A stretch of DNA of 64,000 bases, taken from the NCBI GenBank assembly GCA_036924085.1, contig JAVGWX010000004.1, positions 80,058,941 to 80,122,940 on the forward strand, read 5' to 3'. How positions within the stretch are numbered: the first letter of the stretch is position 1; each line of letters opens with the position of its first letter. Shown here piece after piece: positions 42,231 through 55,615 of this stretch. The stretch is from Ariolimax columbianus (lineage: Eukaryota; Mollusca; Gastropoda; Stylommatophora; Arionidae). The notes below the pieces were generated by a model. The model did no database searches, was not told where the DNA came from, and saw nothing but the letters and a program-made list of their open reading frames with translations. The position numbers and the translations under genes are program-made.

Positions 42231-45034
42231 AAGGCCATTCTGCTTGAGCTAAACTTTTTCTAGTATAATATAGTCTCAAGCAGTAGCAGAGCTATCCAAT
42301 GGCCAGTCTGTGGGATGTCTCGACCCAGCCATTCAGCTGCCATTGGAACGGATCACTCTAACTCCTGTCACTCAATCCACACTACCCAAATCGGAACGTC
42401 AGTGGTCAGCACATATCCTCCTACATGTCTAGACACCTTCTTTCCCCCAACGCCGTTTTCCTTTGTTGACTTAGTATCAAGACGGTGAGTCACCTTGGCG
42501 TAGTGTCGAGACGGAGAGTAACCTTGGCACACATTCAGGTACCTTTGCTTTCAGAGTCGCCGACCACATTACCCATGCCCTAAACGGTCATGCTTGGTCT
42601 GGAACTGTTACAATTGTTGTTTTACAAATGTAATATCAATATAAAATATTGATGGATTTTTAAACTTGAATAAAAATGTGGTTTAAAAAAGAACAACTTT
42701 AGTACTAGTCCGACTAACTTAACTGAACGTTGCATATTTATACTGGGTTAGAAGACTACAGAGCATGTATACAACCAGTTTTTGAAGGGTTGTTCAATCT
42801 ATATGCGAGTACATCTTTAATAGACTCAAATACTAGAACTTTAGTAGACCCTCAGCCAGTTAGACACCATTTATAGCTGCTCTTAACAAACCACCTGGTG
42901 AAAGGTACAAACAACTTGGATAGATTTTTAACTTCACTTTTGTCCGGGCAGCGGATGTTAAGCCTACTCTTTTCTATTCCAAACTGCCAAGGCATTTTTA
43001 ACGAGCCCGACACTTAACACGGGCGTCCAAACTCACTGCCCAGTGATCAGGGCAATTTTTACCCATATGATCCACGTGAGAAATCCCAATCTTCACCATG
43101 ATTCGAACCCGCGACCTACGTCAACTAAAGCGGACACCTTACTTCGAGTTCACCAAGTCCCCTAAATTGAAAGATAATTTTCCTCTTGAAATAACCGAAT
43201 GGTTAGCCGAGGTCTTTGTGTATGGCAAAGATATGAATAGCACCACTGCCCCACAGAGAGCATGTCGTAAGACATGGCATAACGCTGACCATGCTTAGGT
43301 GCTTTGTTAAGAGCAGCATATATGGCGCCTAGAAGGCTGCGGGTCTATTTCGTTCTAGTGTTTGTCTATTAAGACGGAATCGTTCATCGGTTAATCACCC
43401 TGTAAAAAACTTCATACATACATAATCTGTAGAGCCTTCTAGTCCAGTATAAAGACGTTAACTTAATTTGTATCCCCTGGTTGAGGTAAAATCCTTCGAA
43501 ACAAAATGCTACAGAAAGATCATCAGAATACCCTGGTCGGAGAAACAGACAAATTTATACATTCGGCAAGAGTTGATCTTAGAGGAGAACGGGTTTCTCA
43601 ATTCCACTTTGGCTAGAAAGTGCAAATACTTTGGTCACATCAAGAGACCCAACGGTCTCGAGAGAATAGTGATGAACGGTAGGGTGCAAGGCAAAATAGA
43701 AGGGCTAGACCAAGAAGACGATGACACCAAGATATCCAGGAATGCCTGGGTATGACTGTGGTGGAGGCAGGCATTTTGGCAAGGGAACAATTTTCTTTTA
43801 GACAGACTGTGATGGGAGCGACGTTCTATAAAGGACATGCTACTACATGATGGTTGAGGTGATGGAACAAGGTCAATTTCAAGTTTTCCAACTGATTGAA
43901 AAGTGTGCTCGGTTAAGAGATAAGCTCGGGGCAGATTCAAATGGTACATACGTCACATCAACCTCCAGTGAGGAAAATGGAGATGAAGTCGGGAGCGTTA
44001 GCAACACAGAGAATACAAGCCATAAAATGGCAGCTTAGACAAACTGACAGAGAGTGCAGACAAAGATCTTCAAACTCAGAACTCAGACACCGCCACATAA
44101 TTTACTTAATATATTTATACTGGTGTAGAAGACTCTACAGTTTTATTTACACCACCTTGCTCTAAAAGCTAAGCGCATCCAATTTATTCTTAAATACATA
44201 AACTGTCCCTGTCTCCTCTACCTCCCTTCGCAATACATTCCAAGCATTCAGCACTCTCTGACCATAAAAAATATTTCCTAATATCTGGCTTGGCTTGGCT
44301 TCGTTCGTTCTCAATCTTCCGCTTCCAAACCCTGAAAGGGCTTACGTAGCAGTATGTAGTCCAGAGAACGGAATGCGTTGTGTTGTAGTTTAAAGCTGGT
44401 CTGCGATATTTGCACCTTTCGGTCCAACACATCCGACTTCATCAAGTATTTTTTTAGTACCAGGTTAGCATTCCCTCTTCGATCCCTTCTCCTTAGCCAG
44501 TCTGCCCTGCAGCAGCCTGTTATCCAGGATCACCGCGTGGAGGTGTAGAAGGGTCTTGGCAGCTCTGGATTGCTGACCCTGACGCTAACAGTCAGCTATG
44601 GGTCGCTGATCGCTGCAGCTCATGCGCTGCTCAGCATCTTGATCTCTTCCTAATATCTAATCTGGACCTCTCTCTGGTTAATTTGTAGCTATACCCTCTT
44701 GGTCTTGTGGGTGGCTGTATTAAAAAAACGTATTATAGTCTAATTTATCTATTCCTCTAATCATCTTATAAACCTGTATGAAGTAACCTCGAATTCGTCT
44801 CTCTTCTTAACTTAACGTAACGTCTTTATACTGGTTTAGAAGACCCTGTAGAGTCTGTATACAACCAATTTCATTTCTATCACTTTGCTCTAAAAGCTAT
44901 GCGCATCCAATTTATTCTAGACACTGTAGGCCGGTTTTTCTGAGTCTTACCTCATAACTGTAATTCTGGAATCCCACTATACTCTTTCTCGCTCTTTTTT
45001 GTATTCTTTCCAGCATGTTTATATCCCCTCTATT
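42231..45034. repeat. Unit-2 copy of 24127-26928
   Basis: Carries the SINE (42794-43185, -), SINE 3' half (43204-43379, +), LINE 3' end (43468-43850, +), CR1-like fragments (~44090-45034, -) and the 360-bp dispersed repeat (44287-44646). Differences from unit 1 include single-base changes at a few per kb and three 1-bp indels. No new gene. Confidence 0.85.
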
Positions 45035-45046
45035 ATAAGGGCTCCA
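45035..45046. repeat. 12-bp target-site duplication, left copy
   Basis: ATAAGGGCTCCA, repeated at 48460-48471; single copy at 26929-26940 in unit 1. Confidence 0.95.
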
Positions 45047-48000
45047 CTAGGAGTTGACATAATGGCTCTAGAGACGAAACTCCGCATTTTCAATCTGTAC
45101 GGACCACCAAACAGAGACCTATCGCTCTCGAGTATGGAGGTCAGAGACTCCAACTGCATAGTAGTTGGAGATTTCAACAGCCACTCGGAGAGATGGGGAT
45201 ACTCTGACACAGACAGTAGAGGTGACGAAGTGGAAGATTGGGAGATAGATGCAAATCTCTCCCTAATCAATAGGCCGGAGGATAGCCCTAGCTTCTATTC
45301 AAGAACATGGCATACCACCTCGACTCCAGATTTGGCCTTCTCCACACAGGACATACACTATAAAATAGACCGCCAGGTGCTAAACCAACTGGCAGGTAGC
45401 GACCACAGGCCGATCAGGCTAACCATTGACATGGAAGTAGGCCCACAGGAAACAAAACCGCTCCCACGTTGGAATTACAAACGAGCCGACTGGGACAGAT
45501 TTGCAACCCTGACAGATGGGCTGTGTGAAACCATCAACACACGAAACACCAAAATGAAGCCCATGGTAGAGAGCCTAAGCAAGGCAATAATGCAAGCCGC
45601 CACTGAAACCATCCCAAGAGGAGCTAGGAAAAACTATAAGCCCTACTGGAATGATGAGTTACAGAAAGTGGAAGATGCAGTAACAAATGCCAGGAACATG
45701 GCAGAACGAGAAAAATCCGTGGAGGCAAACATCGCCCTCAATGCCGCCGCGGCGAAGTACAAACACACTCTCAAGCAAACAGCAAGAGAAAGTTGGAAAA
45801 ACAAAACGGAAAGTTTAAACCTGGACAAAGAAGGGAACAAGCTATGGAAGCTAGTCAGAGCCATGAACGACGAAACCCCGTCAAATAAACAAATTACTAT
45901 CAAGCAAGGCGAGAACTTGATCACAGGTAAGAAAGCCGCAAACGCCTTTGTCGATCACTATGCCAGAGCAAACCACATCGAGGTCCCTGCAGATAAGCAT
46001 ACAGACATTAGCGAAGAGCTAAAGGGGCACGAAAACATAAATACGGCTCCTGAAGAGCACATGATGGCCAAACTAACAATGCGCGAAATGGAAGAGGCTA
46101 TGAGAACACTAAAGAGAAGGAAATCTCCCGGAAAAGACGGGATAACAAACGAAATGCTGATGGGGCTGGGCCAAACAGCGAAGAAAAAACTACTATCAGT
46201 CCTGAACCAAAGCTGGAAAAGGGGTATTGTACCCCAGGCATGGAAAGATGCAATACTGGTACCAGTACCAAAAACAGGAAAGGACAAAACAGATCCGAAT
46301 GGATACAGGCCCATAAGCCTACTGAGCTGTGTCGGCAAGCTGATGGAACGGATGATAAACACCAGACTGATGTGGCATCTGGAAGAAAAACGAATACTAA
46401 TTCCACAGCAAGCCGGCTTTAGACAGCACAGATCCACTGAGGACCAGGTCATCCTCATAGCCCAGGAGATAGAAGATGCCTACCAGGCACAGAAACACAC
46501 AGTAGCTGTTCGGGTGGATCTGGAAAAGGCATTTGACAAAGTCTGGAAGGATGGACTTAGAGTCAAGCTAAGAAGAAGTGATGTTTGTGGGAAGATGTAC
46601 AAGTGGATCAACCACTACCTCAAACAAAGAACGGCCAGAGTCCAATTACAAGGGCAGATGAGCAAAAAGGTGACACTCGAGCAGGGAGTACCCCAAGGGG
46701 GAGTACTGTCACCCACACTCTTCCTGGTATATATAAACGATATTACAGAGAATATACAAAGAAGAGTCCATAGCTCAATGTTTGCAGACGATCTGGCTAT
46801 GTGGACCTCTGAAAAGAATCTCACCATAGCAAGAAATCGGATGCAAACGGCCCTAACATCGCTGGAAGAGTGGGCGAACTCATGGCTGGTCAAAATAAAC
46901 GAGGAGAAAACCACGTGCACAATATTCTCGCTCTCATTAAAACCCCAAAGTACCAAATTAAGCCTAAATGGCAAAATCCTGCAGCCAAACGACAACCCAA
47001 CCTATCTGGGAGTCACATTTGATCGGCGCATGACATGGAAAAGTCAGATTGAGAGAAACCGAATGAAAGCCAGAGAAAGAATGGCGATCATGAGGAAACT
47101 TGCTGGCACAAGCTGGGGAGCAGACGAAGGCATACTAAAGAAACTGTACACTGGAAGAGTGAGACCAGTTCTCGAGTATGGCATCGCGGCATGGACAACA
47201 GCAGCGAAGGCGAACTTCGATAAAGTTAACAAACTTCAAAACCAAGCCATGAGAATCATAACAGGTGGCATGAAGTCAACGCCAATTGTAGAACTTGAAA
47301 AGATTACAAAACTGCAATCCATGACCGACAGAAGAGACTGCAGAGCCCAGCTGCAGTCAGAGAAACTCCGAAGACTGACGGACCATCCAATGTACCAGAG
47401 GCTAAACAATTTGGGAACTGGGAAACTAAAGCGGAGAAACTTTGCAGAAATAGCCAAAGCAAAGATGCACGAAGATCCCATAAACGCACTAACAACACCA
47501 AAACCCATCACTACTGTACGAAAACCTACTTGGAGGCAGGATATATTTCCAGAGGTGGTAGAAAATATACCAGGTATTGCAAACAAAAACTGCCAGACCG
47601 AAAAAGAAAGGAGAGACACTACCCTAAGCTTCATAACGAAAAGCTACCCAAGCATGGACTGGACCCATGCATACACCGACGGTTCTGTAACAGACACTAC
47701 ACAGAACGGAGGGGCAGGAGCATTCCTGAACCTACCAAATGGCAGAAAAATAACACTGTCATTCGCTACTGGTAAGTACACAAGCAATTTCAGAGCGGAG
47801 GCAGAGGCACTGAGGGCGGCAGTGGAAGAAATGGCAACACACAGTGAAAATGAGAGCCACATAGTCTTGCTGACAGATGCTCTCGCCGTAGTCACAGCGC
47901 TAAAAAGCCAGAAAAACACTGAGCTTAATGACTTAAGAGCAGCACTCTGCAAACTGTGCCAGCTGTCCGCACCAAAAAGGGTAGTGGTACAGTGGGTCCC

Positions 48001-48277
48001 GTCACACTGCAACATCCAAGGCAACGAGGAGGCAGACAGACTGGCAAAAGAAGGTGCAAGACTACCACAAACAGATACCAGTATGACGTACGAAGAGTCA
48101 AAACGGCTTATCAAAGCCAGGTACATTACCAAATGGGAAACCGAACATACTGGTTACACCAAAAACGATGCCTATTACCAGTTGAACCGAAGAGAGCAGG
48201 TCGTTGTCTTCAGACTTCGCACTGGCCACAATAGACTGAGGTACCACCTATTCAACCGTGCGGTACTGGTAAAATGA
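45047..48277 (+). pseudogene. LINE ORF2: partial endonuclease, RT, RNase H
   Basis: About 1076 codons read without interruption. Counting from the upstream ATG at 44999 (in flanking DNA, not the element's own start): endonuclease remainder ~17-145 (VVGDFNSHS, SDHRPI), lacking the N-terminal part with catalytic residues; RT ~385-660, with YRPISLLSCVGKLMER, QAGFRQHRSTEDQ, VRVDLEKAFDKVW (motif A), QGVPQGGVLSPTLFLVYIND, MFADDLAMW at ~595 (motif C); RNase H ~888-1020, with AYTDGS, FRAEAEAL, LLTDALAV and WVPSHCNIQGNEEADRLAKEGA. A net 31-bp deletion at ~48256, compared with 9276-10750 and 21469-23383, shifts frame and stops translation at 48277. That removes the CxC...H....C segment, whose remains continue in another frame to ~48400. 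With a truncated endonuclease and no C-terminal finger it is not expected to move on its own. Confidence 0.93.
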
Positions 48278-48459
48278 CCACTGAACATCTGCTGCAGAAC
48301 TGCCCGACATACGGGGATCAGAGAGAGCAGATGTGGCCATTGCCAGTGGAACTGCAAGACAAGCTCTATGGTAGTGGCGAGAGTCTCAGGATGACCGCCG
48401 CTTTTTTCGAAAAAATAATGGTTACTGTCTGACTGTGTACGCAGAAGAAGAAGAAGAAC
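45047..48459 (+). mobile_element. Young RNase H LINE insertion (I-group-like), 3413 bp
   Basis: Both ends are fixed by a 12-bp target-site duplication and by the unit-1 empty site. It is 5'-truncated inside the endonuclease domain and ends with GCAGAAGAAGAAGAAGAAC, the family's (GAA)n tail. One long reading frame covers most of it, unlike every other LINE here, so it is the youngest copy. It lies inside a CR1-like LINE fragment, in opposite orientation to it. Confidence 0.97.
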
Positions 48460-48471
48460 ATAAGGGCTCCA
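48460..48471. repeat. 12-bp target-site duplication, right copy
   Basis: Second copy of ATAAGGGCTCCA. Sequence resumes matching unit 1 from 26941. Confidence 0.95.
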
Positions 48472-49324
48472 CACCTGTACACAATACTCCAATCTAGGTC
48501 TAACTAATGCTTTATATAGTTTGACTATCACTTCCTTGCTCCTATGTTTAATATTTATTTTTATCATACAGATAATACTGAAGTACTGAAATACAGATTG
48601 ATCTTAATCCCGCTGTATCCATGTCTCTTTGAAAAATAGACACTGTAGACCGGGTTTTTCTTAATATTTCCTCAAAACTGCAATTCTGAAATCCCACTAT
48701 CAGCTTTGTCGTTCTTTTTTCTATTCTTTTAAGCATGTTTATATCTTCTCTGTTATAAGAACTCCACACATGTACACAGTACTCCAATCTAAGTCTAACG
48801 AAGGCTTTATACAGTTTGACTATCACTTCCTTGGAATCACATGTGATTGAGGAGCACCGAAGCACACACGAGACAAATTCCTACAGCACTGCCCCACTTA
48901 CACAGACTAAAAAGAGGCAGTGTGGCCTGCTCAAAAAGCTGTGGAGGACCGGCCGGCAAAGGTCTGAAGCACAACCTATCTGATGAATCTCATCGGGCTA
49001 AAAGTATCGCATCAGTTGATCAGAAGAGGACGATGTGGTTTCAGCTCTGATATTGCTCTTTGTAACACCTTTAACAAGGGAAGTCCTTGTGCCGGACTTT
49101 CAATCCATGCTGTTGGAAAGTACAGAACAGAACGAGTTGCTATGCTTCCACTACAGCTAGCCAGTTTACATGAAACCTGCATTCAAGCATTTTCAGTGGT
49201 TATTTCAGTAGCATGAATCTTTCTGATGTGGCTGGAGACATGTACAAATCTGATTAGACGAATTTTACAAGATGACTGAAATGGTAAAATGTGTACATTA
49301 ATTGAATCCCAGGTTACACTCGTG
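48472..49324. repeat. Unit-2 copy of 26941-27793
   Basis: CR1-like post-RT fragment (48865-48548, -) and the unrecognised stretch after it. One amino-acid change (T to S) relative to unit 1. Confidence 0.85.
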
Positions 49325-49442
49325 TGTTAGTGTGTGTATCTGTGTGTGGTTGTATGTATGTGTGTATATAAATATATATATAAATGTGTGTGTGATTGTG
49401 TGTATATGTATATATCTATTTACACACACACACTCACACATA

Positions 49443-49474
<32 letters not shown>

Positions 49475-49483
49475 CACACACAG
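49325..49483. repeat. (GT)n-AT-(AC)n microsatellite, unit 2
   Basis: No length change from the unit-1 copy at 27794-27952 was seen, which is notable for a microsatellite and points to very recent duplication. Confidence 0.9.
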
Positions 49484-51831
49484 AAGATTATGAAAACTTT
49501 GCCCGGGGACGTCTACTGAAAGCTGCTGAATATCGGTGTAGTATCAAATTAGCTACTCGTAGCCTTACTGAACACCGCTAGATCATTCCTTGTCTGAAAG
49601 CTTCCGATAAATCTCGCACAACATCAAAGCTTGGCATGGAGTCAATAATAAAAGCATACTATACCAACCTGTTCAGATGATCAGAGCCCCCTATAATTGC
49701 CCTGCCAACCACTTCTCCTTTTCTTCCTGACTTCCTGCGCTCAGAAATTCACCATGCTGTCGAGTCAATGTCATCTGGAATATCTCAATGTGAACATGCA
49801 ATCACTGCGGAGGTCATTCGCGTTTGTAGTGTACCCCTTTACCAAGCCCTAGCGCAACATTGAACATTTCCTTCGAAATGAACAGCTGCTGCCTGACACA
49901 ACTCGAGGACAAAACTCTTGCACAAGAAGGGAGACACAGATGATCTATGAAACTAATGTCTAATTACTCTCCTCCCGGTCACTCACAAGCTGTTTACAAA
50001 ATGCACCTTTGCCAGAGTCCGCACTACACTCGTAGAATCACAACCAGTCAAATAGGCAGTCTTTCGGCTTTCGTACAGCGCAATGGATCATATTTCAACC
50101 TGTTGCAACCGTATTGAGGCAGCCCGAAAGTTCTAGACGCGCTTGATATTCACCTCCATCGACTATAAAAATACTTTTGTTTCGGTAAAACCACATTTTG
50201 TCTGGCGTTCACTGTTGGAAAAAGGTGTAGATCCTGGTTACATCAGAGTTCTCACCAATAGTTATACGAACTGCACTACTACATTTCGTTTCTTCCAGTG
50301 TCCAATAACGGTACCAATGTAAAAGGGTGTCCGCCATGGCGACGTCTCAATCACCTTCGATTTGCCGATGGCATAGTGCTAGTCACAGAGTTCTTAGCAG
50401 AAGCCAACCAAATGATGCAGCTACTCGATAGAGAGGACAAGAAAGCGGGACTGGAGATGAATGTTTCGAGGACCAAAGTGTTGGGCAATCGCTAGGCCAC
50501 GTGTGATCCAGTCATCCTTGGCGAGGTACGTTTAAAGTATATCAACGAGTACATTTATCTTTGACGTCTTCTCAATATTGAGAATAACCTGCAACCTGAA
50601 CTGACAAGACGTTGCAACGGGGGTTGGACAGCCTTCTCGTATATTAACACAGTCGTAGATGGGTGTCATGACCAAGACCTACGCGCCTCTCTCTTCAATT
50701 GCACTGTACTCCCTACGATATGCTACAGTGCCGAAACTTGGAGACTAACAAAATCAAAAGAGGACAAATTGAGAGTGACCCAGGCCTGCCTTCAGAGACG
50801 CTTGGTCGGAATCACTATTCGGAACCAACGTATGTAAGGTCTCTATAATTCTGACATAAGACGATTGTTCCTGTTGAATAATACAGTAATTCATGCAGGC
50901 AATGCAAAACATAGATGGGCAGGTTACATGTTGCGACGAAACGAATGATCGATGGAGTAAACTGGTACTCCCGCGGAAGACCTCCAATGCGTTGGTGAAA
51001 CTCCTTTGCTTTACCCTTGAACTTCTGGAAGCACTAAAGGAGCACTAACTACGAACTGGACTTCCTTGGCTCCAAGACATGGTCCGCTGAAGACGAAGTT
51101 CAGACCCGCAGCTACGCGGAGGAAGGGGTCATAACAATTGAAATCAAGATATATATTTCTGTAAATACCCTCTGGGGCGTTGACCATGACCTTCCTCTTC
51201 TCCTCGCTGATTTCCATCCATAATTTCTGGACTGCATTGTCATGTTTTGAGATCAGCCTTGCAAGTTCAGGCTCTGTTACAACCAGACCGGTAATGTCGT
51301 CAGAAATCGGAGGTTGGTGAGTATGCTTCCACCTATTGTGACCGTCCCTAAGTGTTCATCCAATGCTTCTGACACAATGCGTCTTGGAAAACATTGAAAA
51401 GTGTTTTGGGGAAAGGATACACCCCTGACACGCGCCGATGATTGTCGTGCGGGACCATTCACATGTGGCCCGTTAAGGAAAACTGCACTGCTAGCATCAA
51501 AGTATAATTTTTCAGTGACGGAGAGCCGCCATCCTATCATGTACTTGCGCAGTTTTCTCAAGGGCCTCATGGCCAACCCTTTCAAAGTCAATAAAGACCT
51601 AAAACAATTGATGTTTGTGATGGGTTTATTTTTCACTGATCAAACGCAATTTAAAAATGGGTTCTATTGCACTTCGACCAGCTCTGAAACTCGCTTGTTC
51701 TTCTGCAATAATTGTTTCTGCCTATGGCTGCAGTCTTTTAAAGATAACCTTTAGCATAACTTTACTGGCGTGGCTAATAAGACTGATGGTCCAGCAGTTC
51801 TGACACTGTTGGTGGTTACCCTACTTTGGTT
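49484..51831. mobile_element. Unit-2 copies of the two decayed LINEs
   Basis: 49484-51011 (+) copies 27953-29480, and 51011-51831 (-) copies 29480-30300. Only a few substitutions were noted (for example near 49708, 49821, 49929, 51620 and a small change near 51835). Confidence 0.8.
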
Positions 51832-54800
51832 TCAATGATATCAATGATATTGTTCAACTATTGTTGATAAATCAACTTGACTTAAATTTAACTTAAATTA
51901 TCGTCATTATACTGGTTTAGCTGACAATCAGTTTTTTGTTTAGTTTTTCCCGTAACCGAAAGAGGTTTGGACGGGCATCACTGGGCGTGTGAGTGACGTG
52001 TCTTAGAGCATCTTGCTAACATGGCAAGACCTAATCTCTCCCGGGTGATGCGTTTTAGTCCATTATTGTCCCGTGTGTACATTTCACAGCCACAACAGGC
52101 ATTATCTGCAAATAGGGCAAACGGTGTTAATCTCGTGAAGTTTAGCTGTTCACACTAGTCCGTGAAAATACAAAACAGTGGAACCGAAATACTATTAGAT
52201 TTGTCGATGACCGGGCATGAATAATTGGAAGGGAAAAGCACCACAAAATGAACAGACTAGCTAATAAAAAAATAAAAATTGCAAAAGGTTTCTGAGGACA
52301 CAAGTGTTAGTCGTCGATTAGTGTGAATTCTAGTCAAATCCAATGCTCTGTAGATTCCATTATGGACTAAAACACGAGAGCAAAGTTTAACCTCCAGCCC
52401 GTTAGGCGCCATCTTAAATCAGGCCAATCTTTGTCGCCGAATACTTGATGCATACGTTATGATTGATGCTATGACACAGAAAATAAGTACGATTTGTGTG
52501 ACTAGAGATTAGTGACAGTGATAGAGGAAGAGAGAAAGAGAGAGATAGAGAGAGAAAAGTGTGAATGTGCACACTATAATTAGGTGCATTAATAGGCGAT
52601 TCGCGTGTGAATACCGAATGACATTTTGAACGCGGAAATATATGACGTAGTCGTTATCTTTAACTTGTGATGGTTTGGGCATGCAAGATTGAAAATTACA
52701 GTTGGTGGAAACTGGATTATAGGTCAGTATTTAGTAACAAATAGTTTAGTCAATATTGGAGTAAACAAGGGATTTCTCTAGAGAATCAGCCATTATATGT
52801 ACATACCAGAGCTGCTGATACCCTGCTACACTTTCACGCGGTGATCCTGGATAACAGGCTGCAGCAGGGCAGACTGGCTAAAGAGAAGAGATCGATGAGA
52901 GAATGCTAACCGAGCTCAGTTCAGTTTAGTTCATCCCGAAACCCATCAGGTCGTTGGGGCACACATGAAGACATGAAAATCCCACGCCAACCCTCTCTGA
53001 CCCGGGCTGCGACCGATCCGGTATAATAGATTTCGATTTTGTCCTCATATGTGATCCTTAGGCTTGAAATCACCTGGCGGCGCCCATCTCCTCTCCAAGC
53101 TGCAGTGGGCCAACATCTGCAAGTAACCCGAAGGAGACCGTCCCCCCAGGCGAGCCATTGCCTCGTTAGCCTAGAGTCTCACGGTTCTAGTTGCCCAGTG
53201 TGTACCCCGAGGAGGTGAGGTTGGTTTGTGAGCTCACTTAAATCAGCAGGCTACTAATTTCACTTTTCACTCTTCCAGGGAAGAGCTAGCCGACCTCAGC
53301 GCCACTGGAATGCGACGCCAAGCATGAGAACACCTTACACCTTCCCGTCATGGCCCGCAATTTCCAAGCAGGTCGTGCACACCAACCAAGGACGGTGAGC
53401 ATGAAGTGAAACGAACAAACCACACGAATATCGCAGACCATGAGAACAGCTGTTGCTTGGTCACCATCTTACCCGGTACGCAAAAAATGCTTGCTGAAGT
53501 CGGATGTGTTTGACCGAAAGATGCAAATATCGCAGTCAAGCTGTAAACCACGACACAACGGACTACATTCTGCTACTTGCAACGCCCTTTTTAGGACTTG
53601 GTAGAGGGAGTTTGAAAACGAACGAGAAAGAACTAATAACAAATCTACGGGTATGCGTAGACTTCTGGTTTGGACTAGGTTGATGGCTTGCGCTGCAGAC
53701 ATGTTGAACTTTTTGAGTATTTTTTTTATGTAGTATGATTTCGCTGCAGATTGTTCATACTGGATTTTTATCAAATTTCCAAACCACTTTACTGTCTGTG
53801 CTTCAAAATAGTCATTAACCGATGTAGTCCCGACCATTTTCCTCGAAAATATGTTGTAATTTTGTAGCGAATTGTCTTTATCAGCTGCTCCTTGTACACA
53901 GCACATCTCACAGGTCTCGATCTTACGTTTATGCTTATCTATTAGTGCCCAGTCTAGTACTTACTTACTTTCTATGTCCGCAAACCTCACAAAGTATTGG
54001 ACTAGAAATCAGCTGTCCTGGAAGCTCTTTTATTTTATGCAATGAGATTAGCCAAAGAACAGGGTTATTGCATTCGCAGACATCGCGTCCACATATCTCC
54101 TATTTTTTCACGTTCGATCTAAGCCAGAACTCTTTCCTTCGTAGTCTGTTCTCAGCTCTCCAGACAGGTCCTGGCACATATGCCTTGTCGCAAGTGCTTC
54201 TTTGATATCAATACATCTATTACCATATCTTCAACGCCATAATTCGGTGTGGTTTTTGTTGATCTGTTAACTGTACAGTGTGAAGGAAACGTTTCCTCGA
54301 TTTCAGTGGTCCTTTTTCTGGTTTATACTCAAACAGAGGGTGTCTCTGATCACAGGACTGCTTTTTCCTTTTGGGCTTCTGACGCAACACATGTTCTGAT
54401 TTCTGATGGTGCCACACCAGCGATTTCATAATCTTGTCCCTTTGGTGTTGCCCTAAGGCACCGTGTTACATTGCGAAACTCGTCCCTTATTTACTGACAG
54501 ATAGATGTGTCTCGCGTGAGCTGGCTCCTTCCATACTGACGAAACATATGCTGCACAAATTCAAAATGACAGGACCGATGTGCACAACACTGTGGACTTG
54601 CCAAAACTAGTATTTAGTTCGTCTTCGTGAGCCAATGCTCAGTACGCAAGGCATGCTAAGGAGACCTCCCAGTAACTGAAGGTGAATTCTGTCGAGGCTC
54701 AGAACCCGGCACTGCTGCTGCATTGAGGGACTTCACAATGTCAGCGCCATGTCGATAATATTTATACGTTTGCGTAGAAATATTTTTTTAATGATTTGAT

Positions 54801-55615
54801 GAGTTGCGTGGTACTATTGTTGATGTTGCGCCAGATAAGGTGAACGAAACATGTTCGCATCCCGATGAACATCTCATGAAGCATATGGTTATACAGTGGG
54901 AGGAGGGTCTACTAACACATGGCAAGCCCTAGTCCAAATGACAGTGTAAATCAACTAACAAGGAAGGATCAGAGCACCATTTTCCGACTGAGAACCCAAC
55001 ACATCCCATCAAACAAACACCTGAGCAGAATCCAACACATCCCATCAAACAAACACCTGAGCAGAATCCAACACATCCCATCAAACAAACACCTGAGCAG
55101 AATCCAACACATCCCATTAAACAAACACCTGAGCAGAATCCAACCACAATATACTCCTGAGTGGCAGATGTGTACACCTATATGAAACCGTTGATTATCA
55201 TCTCTTTAAGTGCTCAGAGTTAAATTATTTTAAGAAAATACTTCTTCCTTCGTGACCAGATACATGGACATTTTGTATGGCACTAGACAACATCTGATAA
55301 ACAAGTGCAGATACCATTACAGGGAAATGAGCCGACAGGCGAGAGCTGGATGCTGTTGAATCCCTAACAACATTGGTTTGAGTAGAAATATTTTTTTTTA
55401 ACGGTTGATGGGTTGCGTGGTACTGTCGTTGATGTTTCGCAGGTGGACGGAACATGTTGATCGCAGGCCTGATGAACATCTCATGAATTATCTGGTTATA
55501 CAGCGAGCTCTGAGCAGACGCTCGTTACACGGACAAATGGATCGCAACAGAGACTTCTTGAAAGTGTTTCACTGCGGCAAAATATGTTGTACCAGAAATG
55601 GTCTCTTTAGCCATA
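51832..55615. repeat. Unit-2 copy of 30301-34084
   Basis: Contains the CR1-like and SINE remnants, the GA-headed repeat (~52491-52761), the split 360-bp repeat (52831-53591), the unrecognised 53591-54771 stretch, the direct-repeat pair (54772-55531) and the LINE fragment with four 36-bp units (54919-55185). Confidence 0.8.

Noticed and set aside
44999..45046. ATG at 44999 as the true start of the 1092-codon LINE frame
   Set aside because: The first 16 codons lie in flanking CR1-like LINE sequence and the target-site duplication. The element begins at 45047 and is 5'-truncated.
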